Below are positions 10,484-21,909 of a DNA stretch of 32,279 nucleotides, one piece after another; position 1 is the stretch's first letter; every line of letters begins with the position of its first letter. Below the pieces are notes generated by a model. It saw nothing but the letters and a program-made list of their open reading frames with translations. It ran no database searches and was not told the DNA's origin. This DNA comes from Scenedesmus sp. ARA3. Taxonomy: Eukaryota; Chlorophyta; Chlorophyceae; Sphaeropleales; Scenedesmaceae. The stretch spans positions 1-32,279 of the forward strand of contig RWJK01000533.1 in assembly GCA_004335835.1 (NCBI GenBank), in the 5' to 3' direction. Made by a program: the position numbers and the translations under genes.

Positions 10484-13338
10484 GTTTGCTGATGCAGCAC
10501 CTGGCAGTGGTCAAGGTACCTGATCAAGCAGTTTCCAGGCACAACAGCACACAACAGCTGGTTACACCTTTGCCACCTGGTGTCACCGCTCAAACTCACA
10601 ATGGTGCTAGCTCAGGCGTACACGAGCGGGTCTTATGGCCTGCGAGGACGCGGCCGACGATCTCAAGACAAACGCTCAGGAACATGACAAGTGACAGGGT
10701 GTTGAACCGCGGCATGTCTTGCCGTCAGGCAGCCCCTGCCGCTTTTAAGCGCATCACGCAGCCGATCACGCTGTGCATTTTAAGTCACCACGCTGATGCG
10801 TGCTGCTGCTGCCCGTTGTGTCGTCCAGCCCACCTTGGCGGCCTGCTGGTGCCTCCTGCTACACCCAGGTGGGCAAAGTCTCCGATCAACACGCTTCAAC
10901 TTACTATGGTTATCGTCATTAGTTGGTTCGTGCGGCTGTTGCGGTGACAAAGTACTTGCTTGCAGCACTTTTTCTGTGGCTGCTACTCCTGCTGCTGCTG
11001 CTGCCAGCCAGTACCTGTGTGCTTGACTTCAGTCACGCATCGTCTAATGCCGACGTGCCGGCTTCTCCACTTGCACGTTGGTTTCGCTTTGATGCTACAG
11101 CAACGGTTGCTCAGCACCTGCGGGGCCCACTCTTTGCCCCAGCGGATCTACACGCTCCCAACAGCCATGTGACAGATGCACACAAACATGATCCCGCATT
11201 GCTGCAGCTGGGTTCAGCATCATGCACATTGATGCGTTGCTGACGTTTGACTGCTGCCCGTTGCTGCTGCTGCTGCACTGCTGTCAACACCACAGTGACC
11301 ACTGGTGCAGCTGAGGAGGCTCCAGGCTAGGGGCATCGCTGCTGAGGTGAGGCAGCGCACACGCAGCGCCCAGTTGTGTATGCAGCAGAGTTTCACCGCG
11401 TGTGCGCCTTGTTTTTGATGTTGCTCAATCACCTCAGTGCATCGCAAGGGGCTTGCGGCAGTCTTTAGTTCTGCCTCAAGTTGGACGTCTGTGATGCCAC
11501 AACACCTGCGCCTCGGCTCCCCTCCTGCTGCAGCGCCCCGCAAGTGGCACTGTGGCTGCGGGAGTGCGCGCAACACACCTGAACACTTTTCATGTTTTGC
11601 AGTTCGCTTTGGTCGTGGCTGCTGTGCCTCTTGAGTCGTATTGCTGACCCCTGCCTGTGCTGCTGCTGTCGTGCTGCTGCTGCCTGGCTGTGGTTTGATG
11701 CAGGGCTGGCAGCACAGGTGCAGCCGTGGCTTCCTCCTGCATAGCTTTTCAGCAGCAGCTGCGTGCGTTGGGGTAAGTTGCTGCCAGGCTGTTACACACG
11801 GTAAGTCAACTGTCAAGTGAGCTTCCTTCGTGTGGCCTGCTTGACATCATGCTGTGTATCACCAGTACCTCAGGGCGTGGCAAGGTGTGCTTCAGACGGA
11901 CATCAGGATGGCGCATGTCTGCGCTTACAGTTCAGTACGCTGTGGCGCACAGCGCAAAGCGTAGGTAACCTTTCATGCAGACAGGCCAAGATGCCCTTGT
12001 AAAATGACGAATTTTATACAAACCCAGGATCCAGAAGGTCGCTGGTCATGCACAGCTGCGCACCTTCAAGCAATGCTGAGCCAGAAGACCCTTGCCAAAG
12101 TCTCCTGGCACTTGTGCCCTGTTGGAACGTGCACATGACTGGCACTGCAGGCGCATGCTGTGACAGCCGCCCTGGCAGCGATCATGCAAGCAGCCTCACA
12201 ATGCAGCGAGCAAGCCCAGGCAAACAAAAACTCAATGAACCACAACCCACAGCGAGCCGAGTGTCTGTGCAGACAGCTTGCGTATGCATGTCAATAGTCT
12301 GCCACGCCTGCATACACATCAGATCCTGTTAAACAAACTGTCCCCAGTGTAGAACCTGGTCAACCCTGCAACCATGCAATGAGCAGTGCATGCACTACAC
12401 TGTGCAGCTGTTGCCACAGCACTGCCCTGCCTGCTGAGCATGGCTGAACCTGCACTAGCTGAAGCTGTCAACTACTGTGTACAGCTGGTGTAGAATGTGA
12501 GCCGCGACAGTGCACTGTAGGTCACTGGACAGCAGAACGCTGCTCTTATTGCTGCTTTGCAGCTGCGCAATGATCACAAGGCAAACTAACTGCCTATGTA
12601 TGAATGACAAGTGCATGCAACTGCACACATCAAAAAGAGCAGTGCGTCATCAAGGGTTAAGCTGTGCTGTCTGCCAGCTGCAAATGCAGCTCAGTGCTCC
12701 ATGCAATATTGCATTGCATTGATGCACATGCTGCTGCAGCATGAGGCTGCACAAAAGGGCCGCTACAAACTACCGCTGGCAATAAGATTATGTTCAAACA
12801 AGCAACGCTCCACCAGGCTGCGAACTTATATGCATATTGTATCATGCAGCAGCCGCGGCTGTGTGTGCCAGCATGCCTGCACTGCCACACCATGGTGCAA
12901 CATCCTGCTCAACGTGCGATGCAGGCAGGAAACCTGCTTGATTAGTCCTGCTGTCAAACCAACGGCTGCGGTGTGGTGTCACTCAGCGCCACAAGTCAGC
13001 GCCATGGCACCTGCAACTATATGCAAAGTTGTGCCGACCGCTATGATGCCCAGTATGTGCAGCGTCACATGATGCACAAGCTATACTTGGCTCAAGTGCT
13101 ACTTCCCACTTGGTGTGACAAAAGCGGCTGGCAGCCAGGCTCTGGCCGGCGCCACTCAGCGGTGCACCCGCCACCTGCCCCTCAACCGAGCAAACTACCA
13201 GATTGCATATGCAGCGGCCAGCCCTGAGCGCTGCCACTGCTGCACCCAGCTACCGGGTGTACATACCCAGCTACTGCTCGAGTCCGCGCCGTCGGAAAAA
13301 AATCAGGAGTGTTGCAGCTGCTGCTGCCGGGCTGCGCC
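10484..13338. other. Large spacer between cytochrome b5 and matrix gene A
   Basis: The two flanking genes both read on the minus strand, so this 2.9-kb spacer holds the cytochrome b5 promoter on the left and the gene A 3' flank on the right. A hydrophobic leucine-rich frame at 10923-11243 starts only at TTG, and a 198-codon minus frame at 11220-11816 also lacks ATG. Neither shows a recognisable domain. I see no supported gene. Confidence 0.4.
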
Positions 13339-16300
13339 TCAGAACTTGATCTTGTCGCAGTCCTTGTCCTTGACGTGCGCCATGTCTGCGTCCTTGCAGC
13401 ACTGCGACCACGTCTCCTTGTCACGCGGCTTGCTGAAGTCGTAGTCGCCAGGGTCGCACTGCGGGAGGCATGCGGGGCAGGCAAGGGCGAAGTGCTCTGT
13501 GTCAGGTGGCCAGCAAATGAGAGAGTTGGCTGCACACATGCAAAGCTGAGAGCTTGGGCATCCAGGGGAGGCTGGTGGCTGTGCAGGAGTGCAATGTGTG
13601 TGCGCGTGACGGCATGGAGTTATATGGCAGCTGCTTCTGCTGTTTGCAGAGGCTCTGCAAACATGTTAATGCTCGGTTCAAACAGTTGATCAGCGGTGGC
13701 AGCAGCCAGGCCGGGCCTAGGCACACTGCATGGAATTCTGCTGCAGTGCCGCGTGTGTTGCTAGCAAGCAGTAACGCAATGCTGCCTGTGCGCTGTGCAT
13801 CCTTGTGTTGCAGGTTCGGTTGCCTGTGCTAGCTGCATACGCTGCTGAACGCACATGCATCACTGCACGCAGCGCCGCCTATCGCCTGGCACAACTGTTC
13901 ATGCAGTGCAGCACGCAGGTGCGCACTCCACACATGCATAGAGTACTGCAAGTACCAGCCGCTGCTGCCACTCACGTAGTCGTCATTGGTGGTTGACTCG
14001 TTGTTGGGGTTGGCCGCGGCCTTCTCATCCTCTGCGGGGCGCGGCGGCAGCGGCGAGGCACAGTCGCTGTCGGCGATGCTTGCCTCTCGCGCGTCCTTGC
14101 AGCAGGTGTCCAGCGCATCCCAGTCGTCAGCACGGCCGCGGATGTCGTAGTCCTGGGGGCAGTGAGGGGTGGCAGCAGCAGCAGCATGGTGGCAGCAGCA
14201 TAGATGGTGACAACAGCATGGGCGGCATGGGTTCACACCAAGTCAGTACAGACTACAAACCGCAAACTGTAGCAGCGTGATGCAGCCTGCACGCATGCAG
14301 TTTTGTGTTGCAGCAGCAGCAGTTGCTGTTTGGCTGCTTGCGAATCTGACACAATCTTACACAATGCCGCAGCAGCACCAGTCGCCGCACCTTGTTCTCA
14401 TTGCAGTACTTCTCGTCTACCACAGCGGCAGGCGTGGGCGCTGGTGTCGGCGTTGGTGGTGGCGTGGGGGCAGGCGCAGGAGGCGACGGCGGCGGTGCCA
14501 CAGGCGGGGGCGTGGGTGGGGGCGTGGGGGGTGGTGTAGGTGGCGGCGTTGGCGCAGGTGTGGGTGGCGGGGTAGGTGGAGGTGTGGGTGGTGGCACTTC
14601 TGGCTGCGCTGGGGTCGGCTGCGGCACAGGAGGAGGGTTGCTGACGGGTGGTGGCGTTGGTGGTGGCGTTGGTGGCGGTGTGGGTGCTGGCGCCTGGACA
14701 CGACGCAGCAGCACAGCCGCAACTGTCAGGGTGCGCCATCGTGACTGCGCAGAAATGCATGCTGGGATGCGCCATATGTGCTTGGCACAAGTAGGATTGC
14801 AAGCGTCTGCTGTAATGACTACACACGGCACGCAGCAGCAGCAGGTTATGCTGCGGCAGTCATGCTCGGCGCTGCAGCTGGCAAGCAGGCAAAACAGTTG
14901 CAGTCAAGCCCGCATTGAAATTTGGCTGGACAGCCAACTGCTGCCAGCACGTACCAACCACTGCCACCATGCACACCAAACTGTAACCACCCACGACTGC
15001 GGGACAACATGCGCAAACACTTGTTGCAGCTGAACTGCATAACAGGTGTGCCGGCCCCATTGCACAGCTGCACCTACCGGGGTGGGCGCTGGCGTGGGCG
15101 TCGCAGCTGGCGGGAGTGCAGGAGTGGCGGGCGGCGGAACCGCGGGTGGTGGCACCTGCGGCATGCACAACACAGCTGGTGGGCAGGCTGGACACACAGT
15201 CACACGCACTAGAGCCACCCCAGACAGAGCGTTGCTGCTGACAAGTGTGCGCATGCTTGTCTCATGATGCATGTGCGCATGCTGGTGTGCCTTGTCACTC
15301 TGCCTAGGTAGCAGCCTCACTCACCACAGGTGTGGGCGGCCGGGCGGGTGTGGGCTCCGGCTGTGGTGCAGGAGGTGGGGTGGGGGTAGGAGTGGGAGCG
15401 GCCTGATAGCAGCAGCAGGCAGAGCCGCAATCAGCAGGATAACAGGGTACAAAAGAGTATGTTTCCAACACATCCACTCTCACTGCAGGCAGGTGGCTAG
15501 GAGCATGCACAGCTGCCAGGAATGCGCCATCAACAAAAGAGTGCAGCAGGCAGCCTGCGCCGCTCCTCACCGTGGGTGGCGGCGCATCAGGTGTACGCGG
15601 CGGTGCAGGGGTGGGCACCTGGAGGCAGCAGCAGGCCAGCAGCAGCAGCAGCAGATCAGCAGCAGCAGGTCAAACAGCCAGACAGCAGTACCGCAACAAC
15701 AGCAGCCCAGGCCTCCTTGCAGCAGCAACAGGGTGAACATTCTAACGCTGATCAGCTTCACAGCATGCACCAGGCTGATCAGCTTCACAGCATGCACCAG
15801 GCTGATCAGCTTCACNNNNNNNNNNNNNNNNNNNNNNNNNNNNNNNNNNNNNNNNNNNNNNNNNNNNNNNNNNNNNNNNNNNNNNNNNNNNNNNNNNNNN
15901 NNNNNNNNNNNNNNNNNNNNNNNNNNNNNNNNNNNNNNNNNNNNNNNNNNNNNNNNNNNNNNNNNNNNNNNNNNNNNNNNNNNNNNNNNNNNNNNNNNNN
16001 NNNNNGCATGCACCAGGCTGATCAGCTTCACAGCATGCACCAGGCTGATCAGCTTCACAGCATGCACCAGGCTGCAGCCTGTGCAGCCGCAGGGGATTGT
16101 GCCAGCCAGCAGGCAGCACTCACCGCTGCAGGGGGTGGCGGTGGGTCTGAGGCAGGGGGCGGTGCGCCGCCAGCGTCACCAGCCTCAGCTGGTGGCACCT
16201 CATCACTGACGGGCTGGGCAGCAGCAGATGCTGCAGGTTGACTGCTGCTGCTGCTGCTGCTGCTGCCGCTGCTACTGCCGCTGCTGCTGCTAGCACCACC

Positions 16301-17936
16301 GCTGCCAGGTGGAGAGTCGGCTGCTGTTGGTGGGGGTGCTGCTGCAGCAGCTGCTGCCACTGGTGCTACTTTTGGCACCGCTGCACTGGCTGCGCCAGCT
16401 CCTGCTGCTGATGGCAGCACCAGCGGCAAAGGCCCAGCAGTGATGCTCACTGGCTGCTTACCACCAGCACTGCCAGCACCACTGCTGCTGCTTGATGATG
16501 ACGCACTCGTGCCTTTCATGCTGCTGCTGCTGCTGCTGCCCCCACTGCTGCTGCTGCTGCTGTCGCCGGTGCCACCCTTAGTAAGGCTGTTCCGAGCGCT
16601 GCTGCTGCCAGCAGGTGGTGTGGGCCCCTGCGCCTTCACAGTGGCGCCGTCCACCTTGGCAGTGCTGGGCTGAGGTTGCTGCTGCCTCTTCACGTGCTTG
16701 GCCCCCGCGTCTCTGCTGCCACTGCTGCTGCTGCCACCTGCCGGCTGTTGCTGCTGCTCCTGGAAGTCGGCCACCACGAAGCGCACCGCCGCGCTGTCCT
16801 CCATGCTGCTCTTGCCGCTGCTGCTGGCCACGCTCAGGCTCACACTGTACAGCCCCGGCAGCAGCCCCTGGCTGAAGCGCGCCCGCTCAGGGCCGCCAGA
16901 CACCACGGCCAGCAGCGCGCCGTCACGCGGTGAGGTGATGCGCCAGGTGTAGCGCGTGATGGCCATGCCGCGCTCGGGGCGGGATTCGCTGCCGTCAAAG
17001 CTGACGCTGACTGCGCCGCCTGGCTTGCCGCTGCTGTTGGGCAGAGTCTGGCCTGGCTGGGGCGCCGCTATGACAGCTGCGGGGATCTCCAGGCCCACAA
17101 ACCAGGACGCCACCTTGGCAGCAGACTCCTTGATGGGGACTAAGCCGCTGCGGCTGCTGGCTGCCGCTGCTGCCGCGGTGCGCAGCTGCTGCTGTGGGCG
17201 TGCTGGTGTCACCACTGCTGGCTTTGCAACAGAGGCAGTGCGCCCCAGTTTGCTGCTGCTGGCTGTCGCTGCTGTTTTCTGAGCTTTTTGCGCTGCTGCC
17301 AGCAGCTGACGCGGCTGGTGCTGGCTGACATGCTGCTGCTGCTGCCAGTGCTCTCGTCGCCGGTCCAGTTGCTGGCGCAGCTGCTGTTGTGGTGATGTGC
17401 CTGGGTGGTGCCCGCTGCCACCTGCTGCTGATCCACTGAGACCATTTGACATTGATGCAGATCCGTCACCCTGAAATACGGCGGTATCAGCAGGGGCATC
17501 ATCCCTGGTGCCTGGTTTGCCAGCGTGCTGCTGCTGCCGCTGCTGCTGCTGGGCTTGCGGTGCTCCTGCTGTCAGGTCCAACTCGGGCTGCAGCTCTGCT
17601 GATGTGGAGATGGCCCTGCAGCAGCATCACCAATGTTTGAGAGGTGGTCAGGCGCACCCTCAACATGATAACGTACGCCAGGCACCCTTCACACCAGTGC
17701 AGCTATGACAAGCAGTGAGTGCTGCTAGCAGCAGGGTAGAAACCCCCTGTTATGAGGGGCAGCCAGGGCTGTGCCCGGTGCGTAGTTTAACGTTTGACTG
17801 CAGTTGACGTGAGAAGTTGCAAATCAATGTCATAGGCGCCGGCAGTGGCTCGCTGGCTGCTCGCAGCTGACCTGCAGTGACTCCCGGCGATGTGCACCAG
17901 CAACAAAAAGCTCAGCCAAAGACATAGAGTCTTCAT
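13339..17936 (-). CDS. Matrix protein A: signal peptide, PKD-like domain, Pro-rich spacer, two four-Cys modules
   Basis: Eight exons, 17936-17872, 17615-16124, 15618-15571, 15402-15325, 15155-15078, 14693-14391, 14152-13976 and 13458-13339, give 786 residues in consistent phase. Exon 1 is a classic signal peptide, MKTLCLWLSFLLLVHIAGS. Residues 35-190 are Gln/Ala/Ser-rich. Residues about 190-305 are a PKD-like beta-sandwich, with VSFDGSESRPERG, ITRYTWRI and LLPGLYSVSLSV. A Ser-rich tract follows, then Pro-Thr-rich exons 3-6. Two four-Cys modules close the protein; the last ends DCDKIKF-stop. No membrane anchor or GPI signal is visible, so secretion into a Hyp-rich wall or matrix is inferred. 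Exons 3-7 are all phase 0 at both ends. The second intron holds the 27-bp minisatellite and the sequence gap. The gene is a tandem paralogue of the two genes upstream of it. Confidence 0.8.
14440..14693 (-). repeat. Pro-Thr-rich coding repeat, G-rich on the opposite strand
   Basis: Exon 6 of matrix gene A encodes repeated PPPTPPPTPPP with PAP and PVP variants. The plus strand reads as runs of GGTGG and GGGGG separated by one to four bases, so it could form G-quadruplexes. In plants and green algae such tracts are usually hydroxylated and glycosylated. Confidence 0.8.
15747..16073. repeat. 27-bp minisatellite in an intron of matrix gene A
   Basis: Complete units are seen at 15762-15788, 15789-15815, 16005-16031 (its first base lies in the gap) and 16032-16058, with partial units at both ends. 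Each unit contains the palindromes GCATGC and TGATCA. Visible units are identical. Read on the transcribed strand, each unit includes CTGATCAG, which looks like a branch point plus an AG. Confidence 0.95.
15816..16005. other. 190-base assembly gap (N)
   Basis: The run of N begins exactly at a repeat-unit boundary and spans 190 bases, which equals seven 27-bp units plus the one base needed to restore the unit on the right. The gap almost certainly hides more copies of the minisatellite. Confidence 0.98.
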
Positions 17937-18990
17937 CTTTCCAGCATTACGATCTCTGCACCGCTGCCATCACCGAACCAAGGCTTCACGAGCACATTGT
18001 GCTGTCCAGTACGGGCTGCACGAGCGTTCCGTGATAGGTGGAAGATGGTGCTACAGACTGAACAGAAGATCGGGAATGCCCAACACGGCAGACGTTCTGC
18101 CGAAGCGGTGGCAACCAGTGAGTCTAGTGATGTTGGTCCGTTGCTGCGACGCTCAGTTTGCGGCATTCAATACGTAATAGGCTTAGTTGGAGCAGCGATA
18201 TAGCGTTTGAGTCCTTGTCTTACACCAGACGTGAACTTCAGGGTTGAGGCCCTGGGGAACTCAAGAGGCGGGAACAGACGCACACCAGCCAGGCAAGTTT
18301 CACCAGGCCTATGGAGCTTGAGCCGTGACAACACCGCGCAATGAGGGCCTGGACAATGACAAACTGGCTTAGCACAAAGGAGGCATGCTTGGTGCTGCTG
18401 CTGTCATCCTGTCAGGCTGCATGCACTGCACTGTCGGTCACATCATGATGTCAAAACAGTGCTGCAAAATAGATATGCGTCCAATTTCACGAACAGCATG
18501 GCTCTCACGCGTCCAGGTACCAGAACCTGTGACGTTTGACACCGTATGCACTAATCTGGGCAATGTTGCAGCCCCCATCAATCGTCTTGGCCGCCAAGCT
18601 TGACGCCTTAAGGCGGCCTTGAACCCACTGAGGTGAGTCAACGAATTGGCATTGGCTGTGCATTCAGTTCAATGACTGGCTGCGCATGAGCGCTACTTAC
18701 GGCTACGACTCAAGCTGCCGGCTGAAGAGTGTGCAAGCTTGCTTAAGCAATGATCTACCACAATGATGAGCCCCCAGGCCCGTCACCAATGGGCCCAAAC
18801 CATACGTAATGCCTCAGCGCGGCGCACATGACCAGCATCGCCGTGTTGACTGCTTGGGCTGCGCCTTCCAAATCCGCGCCGATCATTTGGCGGCTGCTTG
18901 TTGTGTAGAATCATTCCGCGCCGTCTGCATCGATTTCAGCAGGCCAACCCAGAGCAAACCTCAGAGGTCCTGCGCAGCCGCGGGGCCAGG
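17937..18990. promoter_or_regulatory. Spacer between matrix genes B and A, including the A promoter
   Basis: No coding frame is supported in these 1,054 bases. The right end should hold the 3' UTR of gene B and the left end the promoter of gene A. The region is less CAG-rich than the genes. I find no clear TATA box and no TGTAA close to the gene B stop. Confidence 0.4.
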
Positions 18991-21032
18991 TCACCACTGC
19001 GGCTTCTGGCACTCCGAGTCTGTCACGCTCTGCGCTTCTGCGTCGCCGCAGCAGTCCTGCCAGTAGTCGCGGTCCTCCTCCTTGGTGAAGTCGTAGTCGG
19101 AGCCCACACTGGTGAGGCACAGCAGCAGAGGCGGTAGCAGGCAGCAACAGCAGGCGGTCAGGCCCACGGCTCAGGCGTGCTAGTCTGCTGTTGACCATGC
19201 AGGCTGTTTTTTATATTTTGCATGCAAGCTACAGCATGATTATTGTTGAGCGGGAAACATGCTTCAGGCGCTGCCATGCCTGGCCTTCTCCTCAGAGACA
19301 GCTACCAGCAGGTTGAACCTGCATCAACAATAAGCAAGCAGTGCATGCACATGCCTCCTCAACAGCATGCCATGACAGTAGTTCTGCTGCTGGCAAGCTC
19401 TGCACCCTAAGCGGCAGGCTACTGAGCTGGCAAGTGTGCCTGGCGCTGCCCAGTTGCCTCACCAGTAGTCCTCCACAACCTTTGATGCACTGCTGGGTGC
19501 TGGTGCAGGCGTGGGCGCGGCAGGCGGCACTGGGCGGGGCGGCATGCTGGCGCACTGGCTGTCCGTGATGAACTTTTCACGCGCTGTGTTGCAGCAGGTG
19601 GCCATGTCGTCCCAGTCCATGGCCTTGCCCAGGTTGTAGTCCTGCGGGGGATGCGGGGGCAGACACCATGGTGAGAAGCGTCGCATACAGTTGCTCAGGC
19701 GCATGCAGTGCCACAGAGGCGGCCTCTGCAACCTTTGTACATGTGGTGTTGGGTTGCTGTCTCCACACTGCTGTTATTGGCTCCTGCAAGGTGCCGCAGT
19801 GCTCCTGCAATGCTCACGTGGTTGGGGTCGCAGTAACTCTCATCCATGGTTGGCCCAGCAGGGGCCGGCGGCGGCACAGGCGCCGGCGCTGGCGGCGGCG
19901 GCTTGGGGGCGGGCTGGGGAGGCAGGCTGGCACACTCCGGGTCGGTGACACTGGCCCGTGTCGCACTGTCGCAGCAGGACTTCATGTCAGACCAATCTGC
20001 CAGGTCAGTCAGGTCGTAGTCCTGCAGGGCAGGGACAGGGCAGCAGCAGCAGCAGCAACACATTGAATTCATGCTGCAGGCGGGCAGTCTGAAGCTGTGC
20101 TGCTGTGTCAGCCACCTGCTTGACAATGCCGGCCCCCTGGGCATGCATGACATCGCTATTTGAGGGGGTGCATGCTGCTTTAATTCTGTTGGACATTGCC
20201 TGCCTCCTGCACAGGCATGCTGCCTTGCAGCTGGCAAGTTGGCGGCTGTCGCACCTTGTATGGGTTGCAAAAGGCATCGTTGGTGGCGGGCGGCGGTGGA
20301 GGTGAGGGCGGTGGAGGGGATGGAGGGGGCGGGGGCGGCGGTGACGGCTGAATGGCTGGTACAGCACCTGCTGCAGTAGCAGGCACCCCAACCACCACAG
20401 GGGGTGGCGGCGGTGGCGGGGGTGGTGGTGGTGGTGATGCCGCCACCGGCTCAGGCTGAGGTGTGGGCGCAGCAGCTGGAATTGGCGCCGGCACAGGCAC
20501 TGGTGGCACTAACGCCACAGGCTCCGGCACAGGCACCACGACAGGCGCTGGTGCTGGTGCAGGTGCTGGTGCAGGTGCTGGTGCTGGTGCTGGTGCTGGC
20601 GCTGCAGGTGGGCCTGTCTGCTGGGCTGGTTCGTAGTCTGCACCAGCAAATGGGTCGCTGCCGTCAGCAGGGCCACTGGCACCCCCAAAGTCATCTGGTG
20701 GGGCCGCAGCCTGGCCCCCAGCAGCAGGTGCGGGTGGCGCTGGTGTTGGCTGGGGGGTGGGTGCTGTTGCAGCAGGAGGCGCTGTGGCTGCCCCAGGCTG
20801 CTGCGCTGGGGCTGCAACCTGCGTCGGCGTCGGCACCGCTGGCGCTGCTGCCTCTGGTCCTCCAATCACGATGTCGCCAGCTGTTGAACTGTCTGTTGCC
20901 GCAGCATGCGCTGGGCTGGGCGGCTGCAGCCATGGCCGGAACAGGTCTGTGTAGTCCACAGGCGCATCAGACACAAGTACAGGGCTGCTTGTGCGGCTGC
21001 TGCTGCTGCTGTCTGAGCTTCCCTCGCCAACA

Positions 21033-21064
<32 letters not shown>

Positions 21065-21909
21065 GGAGCTAGTGCCGCCCCTGGCACTGCTGGGTGTGCC
21101 GCTGTTGTCAGGGCGCACAACACTGCCTGCACCTGCCACCTGCTCAGCACCTGGCCAGGCAGCAACTGAGAAGCGCGCCACTGAGTCGCTGCCCTGGCTG
21201 CCACCGCTGTCAGTTGCTTTGCTGCTGCTGACTGTCAGTGTGGCTCTGTAGGAGCCTGGCGGCAGCAGCAGCTCAACCTTGGCGCCCTGCACCTCACGCA
21301 GCAGCGTGCCGCCCGCCAGGCTGCGCACCGCCCAGTGGTAGCTGGCAATGGAGCCGCCCCGCTCCGGTGTGGAGGCGGAGCCATCCAGCAGCACGATGGC
21401 CCCGGCTGCTGACTGCGGCGTGAACACCTGCCCCAGCTGCGGCGACGTCACCACTGCAGTGGACTCTGACAGCAGCGCGATCCAGTCAGTGGCGCCTGCT
21501 GCAGCATGTGCTTTCCTAGCAGCGGAGCCAGGCGACTGCTTTTTGGCTGCTGCACTGCCACTGCTTGACTGTCCTCTTGACGGGCTGCTTGCAGCAGGGC
21601 CATGCGCAGCAGTCAGCTGCCGCTGCCTTCTTTGCACTGGCGCGATTTCCCACAGCTGCCAGCGCTGTCTCAGGCCACTTGCGGATAAGCCTTGCTCATT
21701 GACAGCCCTGCGCCATGCGTTGCAGGTGTTAAAGGTTGCAGGTGTTGGTGTTTTTTAGGTTACGTGGTTGGCATACACGCAGGTGCAGTGCAGCACAGGT
21801 CTGAAGCAGTTGGTCACTCTCAGGCTGGTGCTCACCCTGCTGCTGCTGCAGCAGCTGCTGCCAGCAGGAAGACGAAGCAAGCACCGATCCACTTGTTTAC
21901 GGGCGGCAT
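18991..21909 (-). CDS. Matrix protein B: signal peptide, PKD-like domain, Pro-rich spacer, three four-Cys modules
   Basis: Exons 21909-21836, 21707-20255, 20021-19818, 19641-19463 and 19108-18991 give 675 residues with all phases consistent. The signal peptide is MPPVNKWIGACFVFLL plus eight alanines. The PKD-like domain, residues about 99-208, has IVLLDGSASTPERGGSIASY, then LPPGSYRATLTV. A Ser-rich and then Pro-rich spacer follows, with AP dipeptides and polyproline blocks. Three four-Cys modules close the protein (CC at DMKSCC, DMATCC and WQDCC), and the last ends ECQKPQW-stop. Introns split modules 1 and 2 just before their DY motif and module 3 at its first cysteine codon. No C-terminal membrane anchor is seen. 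The same architecture in gene A shows tandem duplication. A secreted Hyp-rich matrix role is inferred; the ligand of the PKD-like domain is unknown. Confidence 0.82.

Noticed and set aside
10923..11243. Leucine-rich signal-peptide-like plus-strand frame
   Set aside because: It starts at TTG without ATG; the leucine run comes from a CTG array and nothing recognisable follows.
11220..11816. 198-codon minus-strand frame
   Set aside because: It starts only at TTG, is Ala/Cys/Gln-rich like random CAG-biased DNA, and shows no domain or splice context.
14392..15033. Long plus-strand glycine-rich frame (GVGGGVGGG pattern) resembling a glycine-rich wall protein
   Set aside because: It is the antisense of the Pro-Thr-rich exon of matrix gene A. 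Splice sites and cysteine modules support the minus strand.
15747..16073. CRISPR-like array
   Set aside because: Units are contiguous identical 27-mers without variable spacers, in an intron of a eukaryotic gene.
15271..16209. Open frame through the N gap reading repeated ACTRLISF
   Set aside because: It exists only because the 27-bp repeat and the N run have no stops in several frames; the region is intronic in gene A.
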